Origin: Strongylocentrotus droebachiensis
Taxonomy: Eukaryota > Echinodermata > Echinoidea > Camarodonta > Strongylocentrotidae
Reading direction: 5' to 3'
Length of the DNA: 64,000 bases
Assembly (NCBI GenBank): GCA_035222895.1
Contig: JAVYIG010000318.1
Location: forward strand, 496,001-560,000
Shown: piece by piece, positions 25,001-32,694 of the stretch
Position numbering within the stretch: the first letter of the stretch is position 1
How the letters are laid out: each line of letters opens with the position of its first letter
Position numbers and translations under genes: made by a program
Notes under the pieces: model-generated
What the model was told of the DNA's origin: nothing
What the model saw: only the letters and a program-made list of their open reading frames with translations
Databases searched by the model: none

Positions 25001-28000
25001 AAAAAAACAAACAAAAAACAAAAAACAAAGGGGGGGGGGTTTAGGTTTTTTTAGGGGGGTTTACACACATAAAAATACCAAAGGGGGGGGGGTAAAACCC
25101 CCTGCGTACGCCCCTGTGGTCGGGGCATTTAGCAAGATACCAGAAAGTTGAGATTCCTTTTAAATAGTGAACCTTTGTAAATGCATTTTTTTTATACACT
25201 CCAGTGCAGGGGCTGCCGAGCGACTTCCAAAGTGGGGGGGGGGGGGCAACAACAAAAAAGGGCACTTTCTGGAAAAAAAAAGGGCACCTACATTGGGAAA
25301 TCTCAAAGCGAAAATATGCCATTTTTTAGACATTGGTATATACCCCTACATTGTGATTACATTATCAGGGATGATTTCATTATTTGTTTCTCTTCATACA
25401 TCATACAAGATATCGCTTAAGCATCCTACTGTACAGTTAGGTGTGATGTCTGAATATGCATTTACGAGCGAGCGAAGCAAGCGAGAAAATTTTTAACGAT
25501 CTGTGAGGTCGCAGTGCGAAAAATTACATCTTATAAAGAGGAAAAAAGCCAATCGTGATGGGGTTATAAGCACATTCTCATAACGGAAGACTGAAAAGAC
25601 CTTTGATAAGTAACATAATTATATCATCTTTAAATGCGAGCGAGCGCAGCGAGCGAACTTTGGGGGAAATTGCTCTTAGTCGCTTTAAATAAGGGGCACG
25701 TTTAATGATTACATGAAAAGGGGGCAATTATCGAAGGGATAAGACACTTTAATATTAGAAAAGAAACGGAGCACGTGTCAAAGTACAAAGGATAATTATA
25801 AGAGGTGAAAATGAGGCATTTTTTCACCTGAAAAGAGGCACTCACCAGTGATGAAAAAGAGGCGTTTACGAAAATGGGAAATAGGCATTTGTTGACGGAA
25901 AAGGGGCACCCATCAGATTTTGATAGGGGCATTTATAAGAGGTGAAAGGGGGATAGGTCCCTTATTAGAAAGGAAAAGGGGCACGTATCATTATTAGAAG
26001 GGGAATTATCAGAGGTGAAAAGGGGCACTGACCAGATATGAAAAGGGGCACTTATGAAAATGTTAAAGGGGCACTTATAATAAAGGAAAATGTGTATTTG
26101 TTGAATGAGAAAGGGGGCACCATCAGATTTTTAAAAGGGGCAGTTATGAGAAGGGGAGGGAGCTCTTTCTTTTTAATGGGGGCACTTATCATAAGGAAAA
26201 AGGGCACTTATTAGAAAGGGAAAGGGGTAGTTATGAGAAGAGGAAGGACCTCTCTCTTTTTAATGGGGGCACTTATCATAAGGAAAAGGGGCACTTATTA
26301 GAAAATAAAAGGGGCACATGTTAAAATGAAAGGTGTGCTCATCCGAGTTTAAAAAAGGGATAGAAGGAGAAGGGGCAATTCTTATAAAGGAAAAAAGGGG
26401 CAGTTGTCAAAGTAAAAGGAGCACCTCTCAGTTTTGGATAGGGCAATTATCAGAAGTGAAAAAGGGCACTTCTCGTACCTGAAAAGAGGAACTTACTAGA
26501 GATTAAAAATGGCACTTATTCAAGATAATTTCAAGATTTATGAGAATGGAAAATGGTCACTTATTGCAAAGGAAAATGGGAACATGTCGAAGGAAAAGGG
26601 GCACGTGTCAAAAATAAAAAGGGCACTCATCAGAGGTGAAAAGGGGGAAGGGGCACGTTTACTAAGTAATAGGGGCACTTGTCAAAATAAAAGGGGCACT
26701 TTCCTATGTAAAAAGGGGCACTTTTGGGGTATCTGAAAAAGTGGGGGGGCACTTTGCCCCCCCCCCCTGCTCCCCCTCCCCCCCCCCCCCCCGGGAGGGC
26801 CGCCTCTGCTCCAGTGTATTGGCACGCAATGTTTAACAGCAGACCTACATTACATGGCAAAGAGAGCAAGACGGTGAGAATTAATCCTCTGCATTAGTTG
26901 GTTTATATCAAAACAGAGGAAGGCTAACCACTAGTGTATTCATTAGCCGCTCATCTGAAAGCCGCCTGACCACAATGGATCGAGTAAGGCTTACGGGAGC
27001 GGCTGAAGTACAATTGAAACTCGCTATTTTGCTCTTAAAAAGAGACGACATTGTGCTGGATTACTATGTTTTTTCCGACAAAATTACAAAGAAAGTGCCA
27101 TATTTTGTGTTACATTATACTCTTTGAAAGGTAACCCTGGTGACTACTGGGAAATAAACGCACTATTTAGAAGACTTAAATTTTCCATGCACAAATTTTA
27201 ATTGGTTCTTTGCATGCAAGTCAGATTGAGCAGATGATACAACGTTTTAATCTGTCCGTTTTTTCAATTTTTGTGAATTATTTTTTGAGATTTGCGATAA
27301 AAAAATATATTATTTGATTACAGTCAACAATTTATAAGGCCCATGTGAATATGAAGAGCGAAAAAAATAATACTCACTGAACTAACAGCACAATACACTT
27401 AGCCTTCCTAGCGAGGTCATGTACATCTGAGTCGCATGTACCTGGTAAGACGGTGAGAGAGAACGTGTTAAATACATTATAGATAAATAGATATATAGAT
27501 AGATACTTTATTGTCTTCTTCCTAAAAAGAAGAAACTTTCCTTCCAGGTGATCATACATAAAGTTACACAACTTATACAAAATGTATAATGTAAATACAA
27601 TCACATCAAAATATAAAATGCATAAAAAGTATGAATAAATATATAATACATATCATACAAGTTACAAAGCACATAAGGATAAAGGGAAGAAGACAAAAAG
27701 GAAGAAATAGAGAAGAAAAAAGAGGGAGAGAAATGGAAAGAAGAAGGGGAAAAAAGGAGATTTTTTTTTTGTTTTTTGTTTTTTTGTTAAAGGTTTTGTT
27801 TCCACATTAACTGCATATGAAAAGAATTTACAAAGTAAGGCATCAACAATGTAACAAAACATGTACACTGTCGCTCATAAAGGTGGAATATTTTAGTTTT
27901 ACCCCAATTCATGGAATTATTTTAAAAAGTATTTATAAATAATAGATCTAGATAATAGTATACATTCTCAGATTTTATTGAATAATAATTTGCTAATGTG

Positions 28001-31000
28001 TGTTTTAGGCCCCCAAGTCATAAATGACAGTAATGAGGATTAATGCCCCACAAAAGGGCACTAATATAGCACATCGACACGGTTTTGATCCTGTGGCCTC
28101 ACAGTTACGAGGCCATTGTTATGTCACTGAACCATGACTGTACGCAGTGGGAGCTAGAGTAGGGGGCAGTTTCCATAAATTAAAAAACAAACAGAAAATG
28201 CAATAAATTTTCAATAATTTATTGCATTTTACCCCGGTCCCCAACATAAACAAATCCTCTGGACGGTCATGCATTATGGCTCAAGGCATGGGCACACAGA
28301 AGATTTGTTCATGTTGGGAACCGGGGTAAAATGCAATAAATTATTGAAAATTTATTGCATTTTCTGTTTTTTATTTTATTTATGGAAACTGCCCCCTACC
28401 CTAGCCCCCTCTGCGTACAGACATGGTGTAGTGACAAAGCAATGGCCTCGTAACTATGAGGCCCCAGGATCAAAACCGTGTCGATGTGCTATATTAGTGC
28501 CCTTTTGTGTGGCATTAATCCTCATTACTGTCATTTATGACTTAAGGGCATAGGTCCACTAGTTGATAGGCATAGTAGCATACACATGCTTTAGCAGTCA
28601 CGCGAAGCACACATTGGCAAATTATTGTTCAATAAAATCTGAGAATGTATACTATTATCTAGATCTATTATTTTTAAATTATTTTTAAAATAATTCCATA
28701 AATTGGGATAAAAAAAAATGTTCCACCTTTATGAGCGACAGTGTACATAATATTCGATAGATACAACAGTAATAAAAACGATTTAATGGCAAGTCATTAA
28801 ATACAAATGATGCTGACAATAATCTGCAGTAATGAGGAGGAAACCTTGGAAGCATTATGCTTGTAATTAAGGTTCCCTTTACATAATATAAAACATATAT
28901 AAAACAAAAAACAAAACAAAAGAATAAAAACGAGTGTGTGGTGCAGCCAGCCAACAAGTGTTGATAATACCGATGGTCTCTATCATGATGACCTTAAGCA
29001 TTTTCATACTGAAGTAGAAGTTTATGTTTCAAGTGATATTTAAAAGTAATTAAACTTGGCAGCTGTTTGAGCGAAATGTCCAAGGAGTTCCAGTACACCG
29101 GACCAGTATAAATCAAAGTTGTTATTTTTAGTTAAGTTCTCAGTTTGTGTAAGTGAAAAAAGGAAGACTGTCGGGTTGGATAATTATGAAGTTGTTGATT
29201 CTTTTGGAATGTCGACGTGATGGCATGAGGAAGTTCGTTAGAATTTAATCGAAACATAAAACAGCCTGAAAAGAAATTATACAAGTCATGAACTTTCAAT
29301 ATTTTATTTTCTAAAAATAAACTATTAGAGTGGCTTAACCTATTAGTGTGGCAGATTATTCGTATGACGCGTTTTTGTGAAGTATCAATAATTTGTCCAA
29401 CTGGTAATTTAACGAATTCCCCCCTCGCAAGTATGCCATAGTTAAGATAAGGCAAGATAAGCGTCGAGTACAAACTTTTCAAAATATACTTAGGAAACGA
29501 CATTTTTCAATTATTGATTATTCCAATGTTCCTTGATAGTGTTTTACTTAAATATAAGTTGTGTTCTTTCCAAGAAAGTTTATTGTCAATGATAAAAACA
29601 AGGAATTTTGACGAATCAACTAAGTTTATAATTATGTTAATGTAAACATTGCCAGGCAATCCCGAAACAGAGTTGCTGAAGAGCATACATTGAGTTTTAT
29701 TTAAGTTCAAGGAAAGTTTGTTAGCACAGATCCACTCTTCAACAAGTTTCATTTCAAGATTTACGGTTTCAAGTAGTGTATTGGGGTTTTTATGTGAGAA
29801 ACACACAGAAGAATCATCAGCAAATAATATAAACGACAAAACATTGGATGAGTTTTGAAAGTCATTTATATACAATATAAATAAAAAGAGGCCCCAGAAG
29901 GGATCCTTGTGGAACTCCACAAATTAACTGTTGAAAGGCTGAGTCTACTCCATTTATGGATACGAGATAAGAGAGATTTAGGAGAGAAAGGAAAGAAGGA
30001 GAAAGTACATGGCATTCTAGAAAAGGTTAACACAGTTATTGGGAGGGCAGCTGCACTGCTACTGCTCGGAGGAAAAGTTCAGAAAGTAATTAAAGACCAA
30101 AGACCAACTCCTAAGTACATGTACATGAACATGCATGATAAATCTGTTGGATACAATGAACACGATGCGTTTTATGAAAATAATCTTAAATGGATTCGAA
30201 GTTGTGGAATCATATTATGTACTACTAATAATAAATTAAATTTATAAAGCGCTTAATACAATGTTTATAAGCGCCGAACAAAACAATTACAACGTAATCT
30301 AAACATGCAGCAACAATGACACTTAATTCTAATAATAATTACAGATAATTAGCACCCTACTTCATACAAAACTGCCCAACAAATAGCTATTAAACAAGTA
30401 ATACTTCAAACTTTCCTCAAACGACTCAACCTACGGATGGGGATTGACTTATACTCATTGATAAACTATTCCGTAACGGGTATTGGTTCCGGGACCATCT
30501 CAGGGGCGTATTGGAAATTAGCATGTCTAGTTGATTGTAATGAACGTGATGGGAAAATAAATTTGAGAAGGTCGTTTAAATATGATGTATTATACCCATG
30601 TTTAATTTTGAATAATATCAACAGAATCTTAAACTGAGTGCGTGTTAAAATAGGTAGATAAAGCACAATCCGTTACAATAATCTAGATGAGAAGTCACAA
30701 TGGATCAACAGCTCCGTAGACTGTCTGTCCAAATATTCGGAAGTTTACATATCCTGGAGATGCCGAAAGCAGCCGTCAGATATCATGAATCATGACTGTA
30801 CGCAGCGGGGGCTAGAGTACGTCGCCGCCCCCACAAATACAACAAAATAGAAGAACATGCAATACATTATCAATAATTGATTGCATTTTTCCCCGATCCC
30901 CAACATAAAAATATCCTCTTTAAGGGCATGCCTTGAACCATAATGCATGGTCCCCAACAGGAAACATTCCCCTTTAGGGTCAAGCATTGTGGTTAATGCA

Positions 31001-32431
31001 TTCCCATATAGAGGATTTTGTTTTGTTGGAGATCGGGGCAAAGTGCAATAAATTATTGATAATTGATTGCATTTTCTTTTTGTTTTTTGTATTTGTGGGG
31101 GCGGTGACGTACCTTAGCCCCCCCCCCCCCCCCCCACGCTGGTTAAAGTCACGATTCAGTGGCTGAGCAATGGCCTCGTTACTGTGAGCCCCCAGGATCA
31201 AAACCGTGTCGATGTGCTATATTAGTGCCCTTTTCAGTATGCATTAATCCTCAGTACTGCCAGTTATGACTTGAGCACGTAGGTCCCCTAGTTGATTAGC
31301 ATAGTAGCACACACATGCTTTAGCAGTCACGCAAAACAAACACTCTCATATTATTATTCAATAAAATCTGAGAATGTATACTATTATTTAGATCTATTAG
31401 GAAAGCCCAATAAGGATCATACAAATTTATTAAAACTGCAATAATTGTTTACTATACAAACACGCAGTTGGGTAAAAAAATTATCTCACTTCGGGCACGA
31501 GGGCATAAATGCTTTCTAGAGACAATGAAGAACACAATGAAGAATAAATATAAATTATTTATTGAACAAGACATATGTAGAGTGAATTGTAGGGGCGGCG
31601 ATTTCTTTTCATGGCCGGGGGGGGGGGCAAATGCGAGGGACGAGGGAGCATAGTGTAAACTGTGCTTACGTGATACCAACGGAATAGAGATTTTCTACAA
31701 TATTAAATTGTACATTTTGAGCATATTATGCGGGGGAGGGTAGCAACCGTGCGAGAAGATTTTTGCATTTTTATTGCACTCTTAGGCCCTCCAGAGCCTA
31801 AAAAGTGTGCTCCAGTCTTTGTAATCAGTATATGCTATACATTTTTAAGGGGGCGTCTCCCACCTCCCCCCCCCCCCACCCTCCCGGGAGCGCCGCCCCT
31901 TGTGTTTCGACATTCTTTCGACATGCTATTTCATTTATTTAGGGCAAAAGTATTTAGCAATAATAAAAGCATAATTTGCCCATACAATTCATTGTTTTAG
32001 GAAAAAACATACCTCCGATTCTATGAATACAGGATAAGGAAAAAATCATCCCATAGTTACAGGTCCATCTTTATTTGAATTAAAACGAATACAACTATTT
32101 AACATCCTCAATGAATGTAAAAACAAATATACAAACCATATATCATGATGACAGATATAGAATCGGTTAAGTTTTCCTTCTGATCCTCAAAAGATATTTG
32201 ACTTTTGCCATCGTCCCTGGTTGGCATAAGTCCGTGTCTACTAAGACCACGTCTCATGGCATGGACTACGTCGTGCTTGATCCCGGTCAAATTAATTACA
32301 CCAATGGCAATGCTATTGGGAAACACAATTCGTTGATCAGGACAAGGTATAGCCTTGCCTGGTTTGTACGATGATATGTCATTTTGTAATGTACGAATTC
32401 TCGTCTTCAAATCCACGTTTGAAGAAGCCAT
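6701..32431 (-). CDS. GTPase-like / coiled-coil / Death-domain protein (8 exons)
   Basis: Join, in transcript order: 32431-32137, 27441-27378, 15033-14978, 11305-10157, 9793-9721, 8474-8185, 7637-7383, 7056-6701; 2,538 nt, about 845 aa. Every junction is GT/AG and the phases agree (1,2,1,1,2,1,1). Residues about 35-180 follow the order of a P-loop GTPase: P-loop-like IGVINLTGIKH (43-53), a strand before YGTCDSD, strand KCIVLLV, strand LCGVFTS, then YEVSGHND. The key residues of G1 (GxxxxGKS/T) and G4 (TKxD) are missing, so nucleotide binding is doubtful. Residues about 205-505 form a charged coiled coil, about 548-642 a Death domain, and the rest is a polar tail. Death domains make homotypic contacts in the cytosol, so an adaptor role in innate or cell-death signalling is inferred. 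The GTPase-like reading is weaker than the Death-domain call. Confidence 0.78.
7383..7637 (-). CDS. Gene 1 exon 7: polar Ser/Thr-rich region
   Basis: It encodes about 85 polar residues rich in Ser, Thr, Gln, His and Glu (for example ENTPSAQRSSEVQTSPQETT), likely disordered. The donor GTGAGAAAC is good. The acceptor region reads AAAAAAGAAG, a tandem NAGNAG type with either AG in frame, so the start could be 7,637 or 7,634. Confidence 0.7.
8185..8474 (-). CDS. Gene 1 exon 6: Death domain
   Basis: This 290-nt exon encodes one Death domain. It shows the family pattern: ILKQIADDLS for helix 1, IDSLGSQLGI for helix 2, QGDIARAL for helix 3, HLMLIQWREG for helix 5 with the conserved Trp, and ELRRALAAAKLLDLADRYV for helix 6. 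The usual helix-2 Trp is absent. The acceptor is AACATCTCAG and the donor GTAATTC. One exon per Death domain is common in animals. Homotypic Death-Death contacts build signalling platforms; the partner cannot be named. Confidence 0.88.
8704..9003. repeat. Purine-rich GAA/GGA low-complexity tract
   Basis: About 300 bp of the plus strand are nearly pure A and G in GAA, GGA and AGAAGA units. It sits in the gene 1 intron between exons 5 and 6. The open frames in it are composition artefacts. Confidence 0.8.
9107..9666. mobile_element. TTAA-flanked MITE, copy 1
   Basis: The inverted tips AGGGATAGTTGAGTTCTG and CAGAACTCAACTATCCCT are bounded on both sides by TTAA (9,103-9,106; 9,667-9,670). A 4-bp TTAA duplication is the hallmark of piggyBac-type insertion. 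The 560-bp interior has no coding frame. A second copy lies at 42,605-43,150 in gene 2. Confidence 0.85.
9721..9793 (-). CDS. Gene 1 exon 5 (73 nt, polar linker)
   Basis: Flanked by acceptor CATGACAG and donor GTAAGT. It encodes GITSSGDNSREELDQSESSN followed by ASQA, a Ser-rich hydrophilic linker between the coiled coil and the Death domain. It enters in phase 1 and exits in phase 2. Confidence 0.8.
10157..11305 (-). CDS. Gene 1 exon 4: end of GTPase-like fold and coiled coil
   Basis: This 1,149-nt exon encodes 383 residues. The first about 65 read as the end of a GTPase-like fold: LCGVFTSVGSE in the G4 place and IYEVSGHND in the G5 place, then a helix ERLQWLDLLHGCLCEADKVM. From FQKSYEQEIKKE onward it is almost wholly Glu/Lys/Arg-rich helix without prolines for about 290 residues. 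It has two similar units of about 59 residues starting MTKKLKSYQQRV and MTKKFESVQHRV, each ending near KKGREED. The acceptor is GAATAG and the donor GTAAGA. Confidence 0.88.
11410..12790. repeat. Nested fold-back elements
   Basis: Long inverted arms are present: the stretch beginning TATATCCCGCATACTAATAA near 11,530 returns inverted ending near 12,375. The arms meet around 12,000. The block holds several short hairpins of type ATCATCGCC..GGTGATCTCG, two copies of a 27-nt hairpin starting AAGTACTATCT (about 11,605 and 12,380) and a partial third copy to 12,790. It seems to be several insertions of one palindromic family into each other. It sits in the intron between exons 3 and 4 of gene 1. 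Confidence 0.75.
12098..12142 (+). repeat. 10-bp tandem repeat (GATCACCGAG)
   Basis: The word GATCACCGAG is repeated about four to five times in the right-hand hairpin of the nested fold-back block. It is an expansion of the hairpin stem sequence itself. Confidence 0.85.
12877..12933. repeat. 23-bp perfect inverted repeat with TGACGTCA
   Basis: Arms 12,877-12,899 and 12,911-12,933 are exact reverse complements separated by 11 nt. Each arm starts or ends with the palindrome TGACGTCA and contains CCATGG. A second pair of nested inverted words (TATACCATGCACT at about 13,086 and its reverse near 13,228-13,240) follows, so this is the tip of a larger fold-back. Confidence 0.85.
13084..13240. repeat. 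Nested imperfect palindrome
   Basis: Outer words TATACCATGCACT and AGTGCATGGTATA, then GAAATTATGGAT and ATCCATAATTTC, then TATTTTC and GAAAATA pair in order around a centre near 13,160. This is a typical fold-back MITE core. The open frame read through it is not considered a gene. Confidence 0.7.
13241..14977. other. Intron 3 of gene 1, left part, nothing recognised
   Basis: It contains a short degenerate tandem of GGGAGTACTATT words near 13,340-13,396 and an A-run near 13,427. No exon with matching splice phase or repeat end was found. Confidence 0.5.
14978..15033 (-). CDS. Gene 1 exon 3 (56 nt)
   Basis: Acceptor TATCTTCAG and donor GTGAGTT flank it. It encodes TKQTQRNQRWFELIKENT, an amphipathic helix. 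Phase 2 on entry and phase 1 on exit join exon 2 and exon 4 without a frame break, giving a helix that leads into the strand LCGVFT. Confidence 0.8.
15615..15830 (+). pseudogene. LINE reverse transcriptase fragment
   Basis: The plus strand reads GVAFVDIRKASDTVNHNILL followed by LKSSGCSEDSLNWCSSYLRG and RRQYV. This matches the conserved block of CR1/Jockey-type reverse transcriptases from the palm motif (FDxRKAFDTV) to the YLxxRxQ motif. Only about 70 residues survive and the flanks are unrelated, so it is a truncated relic in a gene 1 intron. Confidence 0.75.
16486..16971 (-). repeat. Split direct repeat B2
   Basis: Near-identical to 20,386-20,871 over about 486 bp, differing by one C in a C-run. 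It contains the palindrome TGGTCACGTGATCACCA and is the outer 3' end of the Ngaro-like element. Confidence 0.9.
17100..17760. repeat. 70-bp tandem satellite, about nine units
   Basis: The word ATCCGTAAATCATGTGAAAA recurs at 17,261, 17,331, 17,401, 17,471, 17,541 and 17,611, an exact 70-bp period. Diverged units lie on both sides. Each unit also carries GCAGCCCAACCTCCC. The middle units are nearly identical and the outer ones decayed, as expected of an array grown by unequal exchange. It lies in the extra segment between A2 and B2. Confidence 0.95.
18040..19160. repeat. Dispersed GTACATAACT / GGTGTCC motif cluster
   Basis: The words GTACATAACT and (G)GTGTCC, next to each other or one to five bases apart, occur about nine times in both orientations: 18,043, 18,203 (inverted), 18,405, 18,577, 18,607 (inverted partial), 18,771, 18,784, 18,948 and 19,134 (inverted). 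The DNA between them is AT-rich and not repeated. No gene is seen. The function is unknown. Confidence 0.75.
19161..20154. other. Extra segment of the Ngaro-like element, right part
   Basis: AT-rich at first, then ordinary composition. No coding frame with similarity and no terminal repeats were recognised. It ends in a short G-run directly before A2. Confidence 0.45.
20155..20390 (-). repeat. Split direct repeat A2
   Basis: Identical or nearly so to 24,354-24,588. It abuts B1 with the junction CACATTATTTTGTGAAG. This is the A2 part of the split direct repeats. Confidence 0.9.
20386..20871 (-). repeat. Split direct repeat B1
   Basis: Pairs with 16,486-16,971. A poly-T stretch and ATT units follow it on the plus strand (20,885-20,950), inside the element. 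Confidence 0.9.
20951..21799 (-). other. Ngaro-like element 3' non-coding region
   Basis: Between the SGNH frame and B1 no further domain is seen. Short frames here show no similarity that can be recognised. Confidence 0.5.
21800..22380 (-). CDS. SGNH-hydrolase-like protein of the Ngaro-like element
   Basis: The frame runs from 22,380 to the TAA at 21,800 with about 193 residues. It carries the four SGNH blocks in order: VWIVGDSIVRR (Ser nucleophile), GQGGATLHDL, IVHLGTNDL (Asn), and FHRDGIHLSDVG (Asp-His). Catalytic residues are intact. The family hydrolyses esters; its role in Ngaro elements is not settled. No ATG precedes the first block. Instead ATTTTATTTCAG stands directly before the frame and looks like a 3' splice site, so the protein may be made from a spliced message. 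It lies just after the recombinase stop. Confidence 0.8.
22515..22745 (-). pseudogene. Tyrosine recombinase C-terminus
   Basis: The frame reads GLRFCHENGSPLTRYQFTAV, then SRYGTHSFRIGAAT with the HxxR pair, then IRKMGRWRSEVYLRYIR before TAA. The final YLRYIR supplies the nucleophilic Tyr. This is the catalytic end of a YR retroelement recombinase. Its N-terminal half and the RNase H are missing: the frame begins directly at the truncated end of the reverse transcriptase, which indicates an internal deletion near 22,745. Confidence 0.85.
22745..23474 (-). pseudogene. DIRS/Ngaro-type reverse transcriptase, broken
   Basis: In order the minus strand shows NPIGLVPQKSPGDYRLINHL, then AKEEIKSAFRLLPMHPKDFE, then CLPMGVRCAPAYFETF and IHYVDDFL with the catalytic YVDD. 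These are the conserved blocks of DIRS-clade reverse transcriptases. A frame shift lies near 23,310 before the first block, and an in-frame TAA near 23,050 replaces a likely Gln. After LTFLGL the frame runs into the recombinase remnant. The protein is not functional as it stands. Confidence 0.85.
24006..24317 (-). CDS. Putative first ORF of the Ngaro-like element
   Basis: An ATG-started frame of 103 residues, basic and polar (MSAPMAVLMPSRKDREQLKR at the start), lies directly inside A1 where a Gag-like ORF1 would begin. No zinc knuckle or other motif is visible. The region 23,475-24,005 between it and the reverse transcriptase has only broken frames. It is kept because of position only. Confidence 0.35.
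   Translation of the reverse strand: MSAPMAVLMPSRKDREQLKRVGRALYRASSISKKTNMLTYKHLCFLSSQVKNNHHTHRTNSGQQWLTHKHQRTGEALSSGKQHREGTGSAVSAANSRQRSRPT
24354..24588 (-). repeat. Split direct repeat A1
   Basis: Matches 20,155-20,389 at a constant offset of 4,199. It forms the 5' outer end of the Ngaro-like element; similarity stops at CACATTATT. Confidence 0.9.
24771..25116. mobile_element. hAT MITE with 8-bp target duplication
   Basis: Inverted tips CAGGGGCGTACGCAGG (24,771) and CCTGCGTACGCCCCTG (25,101-25,116) are flanked on both sides by the 8-bp repeat TGGTCGGG. This is proof of a hAT-type insertion. The 346-bp interior is mostly G-runs, one of 28 G, and A-rich spacer. A relative lies at 37,190-37,333. 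Confidence 0.93.
25207..26808. mobile_element. hAT element filled with AAAGGGGCAC repeats
   Basis: The tips CAGGGGCTGCCGAGCG and GGGAGGGCCGCCTCTG are flanked by the 8-bp target duplication CTCCAGTG (25,199-25,206 and 26,809-26,816). From about 25,680 to 26,760 the interior is a degenerate purine-rich array with units such as AAAAGGGGCACTTATCAGA at about 20-35 bp spacing. No transposase frame is present. It is non-autonomous, in a gene 1 intron. Confidence 0.92.
25680..26760 (+). repeat. Degenerate AAAGGGGCAC(TTATCA) array
   Basis: More than thirty GGGGCA words alternate with TTATCA, GTCAAA, CAGAGGTGAAA and AAAGGAAAA. Unit length varies, so it is a decayed minisatellite. The same word set returns at 46,860-47,074 and 48,118-48,300 in a gene 2 intron. 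Confidence 0.85.
27378..27441 (-). CDS. Gene 1 exon 2 (64 nt)
   Basis: Acceptor TCTTACCAG precedes the exon and donor GTGAGTA follows it; both are strong. It encodes TCDSDVHDLARKAKCIVLLV, a helix followed by a hydrophobic strand, as in the middle of a GTPase fold. It enters in phase 1 and leaves in phase 2, which matches exon 3. It would be missed by ORF-length filters. Confidence 0.7.
27864..28745. mobile_element. Palindromic MITE with tRNA-like arms
   Basis: The tips CACTGTCGCTCATAAAGG (27,866) and its reverse (ending 28,743) are flanked by TA, as in Tc1/mariner insertions. The arms of about 400 bp are nearly perfect inverted copies and meet around 28,285. In each arm a tRNA-like stretch occurs, with box B type GATCAAAAC and a hairpin GCCTC..GAGGC. 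No coding frame. It lies in the first intron of gene 1. Confidence 0.85.
28425..28482 (+). ncRNA. tRNA-like (SINE head) segment
   Basis: Read on the plus strand, an A-box-like TGGTGTAGTGACAAAGCAAT is followed by the stem GGCCTC..GAGGCC and the box-B-like GATCAAAACC. It resembles the head of a tRNA-derived SINE, and the opposite arm (about 28,086-28,140) has the inverted copy. No acceptor stem can be built, so it is not a functional tRNA gene. Confidence 0.45.
29132..29935 (-). pseudogene. CR1/Jockey-type LINE, reverse transcriptase remnant
   Basis: The minus strand gives GVPQGSLLGP, a frame shift near 29,890, then INDFQNSSNVLSFILFADDS with the catalytic FADD, then WICANKLSLNLNKTQCMLFS and, after an in-frame TGA near 29,507, LYSTLILPYLNYGILARGEF. 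These are the C-terminal palm and thumb blocks of a LINE. Everything upstream of the GVPQGS motif is missing, which is the usual 5' truncation. It sits in the first intron of gene 1. Confidence 0.85.
30785..31405. mobile_element. Diverged relative of the 27.9-kb palindrome
   Basis: It shares GACTGTACGCAG, the box-B-like GATCAAAACCGTGTCGATG, GCTATATTAGTGCCCTTTT and TCTGAGAATGTATACTATTA with 27,866-28,743. It also keeps an inverted core around GGGAC..GGGG at 30,890-31,040. The left outer arm is missing. Its tRNA-like part (31,155-31,205) is the better preserved one, with A-box type TGGCTGAGCAATGG. Confidence 0.8.
31590..31901. mobile_element. hAT-like MITE (AGGGGCGGCGATTTC end)
   Basis: The left end AGGGGCGGCGATTTC and right end GAGCGCCGCCCCT match the 1,778-2,563 element, and the interior shares the poly-G run and CGTGCGAGAA..TTTGCA words. 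It is a shorter deletion form, about 312 bp. Confidence 0.7.
32137..32431 (-). CDS. Gene 1 exon 1: start and degenerate P-loop region
   Basis: The ATG at 32,429-32,431 opens a 98-residue stretch starting MASSNVDLKTR. Residues 43-53 read IGVINLTGIKH, at the place where related GTPases carry a P-loop. The proposed donor is TATG/GTTTGT, which is weak but gives phase 1. That phase is what exon 2 requires, and the joined strand VIMIYGTCD then sits where the G3 motif (DxxG) belongs. A different donor or an extra small exon is possible. Confidence 0.65.
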
Positions 32432-32545
32432 TTTTCACAAATTTCGCCCTGAATACTCGATTAAGCACATCACACATCTAATAGCACATACATTTGTCGT
32501 GTTCTTTCTATGTAGGCCTAAGCGTGTAACATCATAGGTCTAGTT

Positions 32546-32626
32546 ATTAGGGACTTTGAGATTTGCACAAAGGACGTCACACGTAGCAGTCCACTATGTG
32601 AACGCGCGAATCTAAAAGTCCCTAAT
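32546..32626. repeat. Short inverted repeat upstream of gene 1
   Basis: ATTAGGGACTTTGAGATT (32,546-32,563) and AATCTAAAAGTCCCTAAT (32,609-32,626) are inverted partners about 45 bp apart. It lies 115-195 bp upstream of the gene 1 start codon, so it may be a small MITE in the promoter or 5' UTR region. No TATA box was identified with certainty. Confidence 0.65.
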
Positions 32627-32694
32627 GCATAGTGTAGGAAATGCGTCATCATGCACAAAAGGAGACATGGATGGGGAACTTCAATCAATAGGCT

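Noticed and set aside
28425-28482. True tRNA gene
   Set aside because: Box A is poor, there is no acceptor stem and the segment is part of a repeated palindrome, so only a SINE-like relic is supported.
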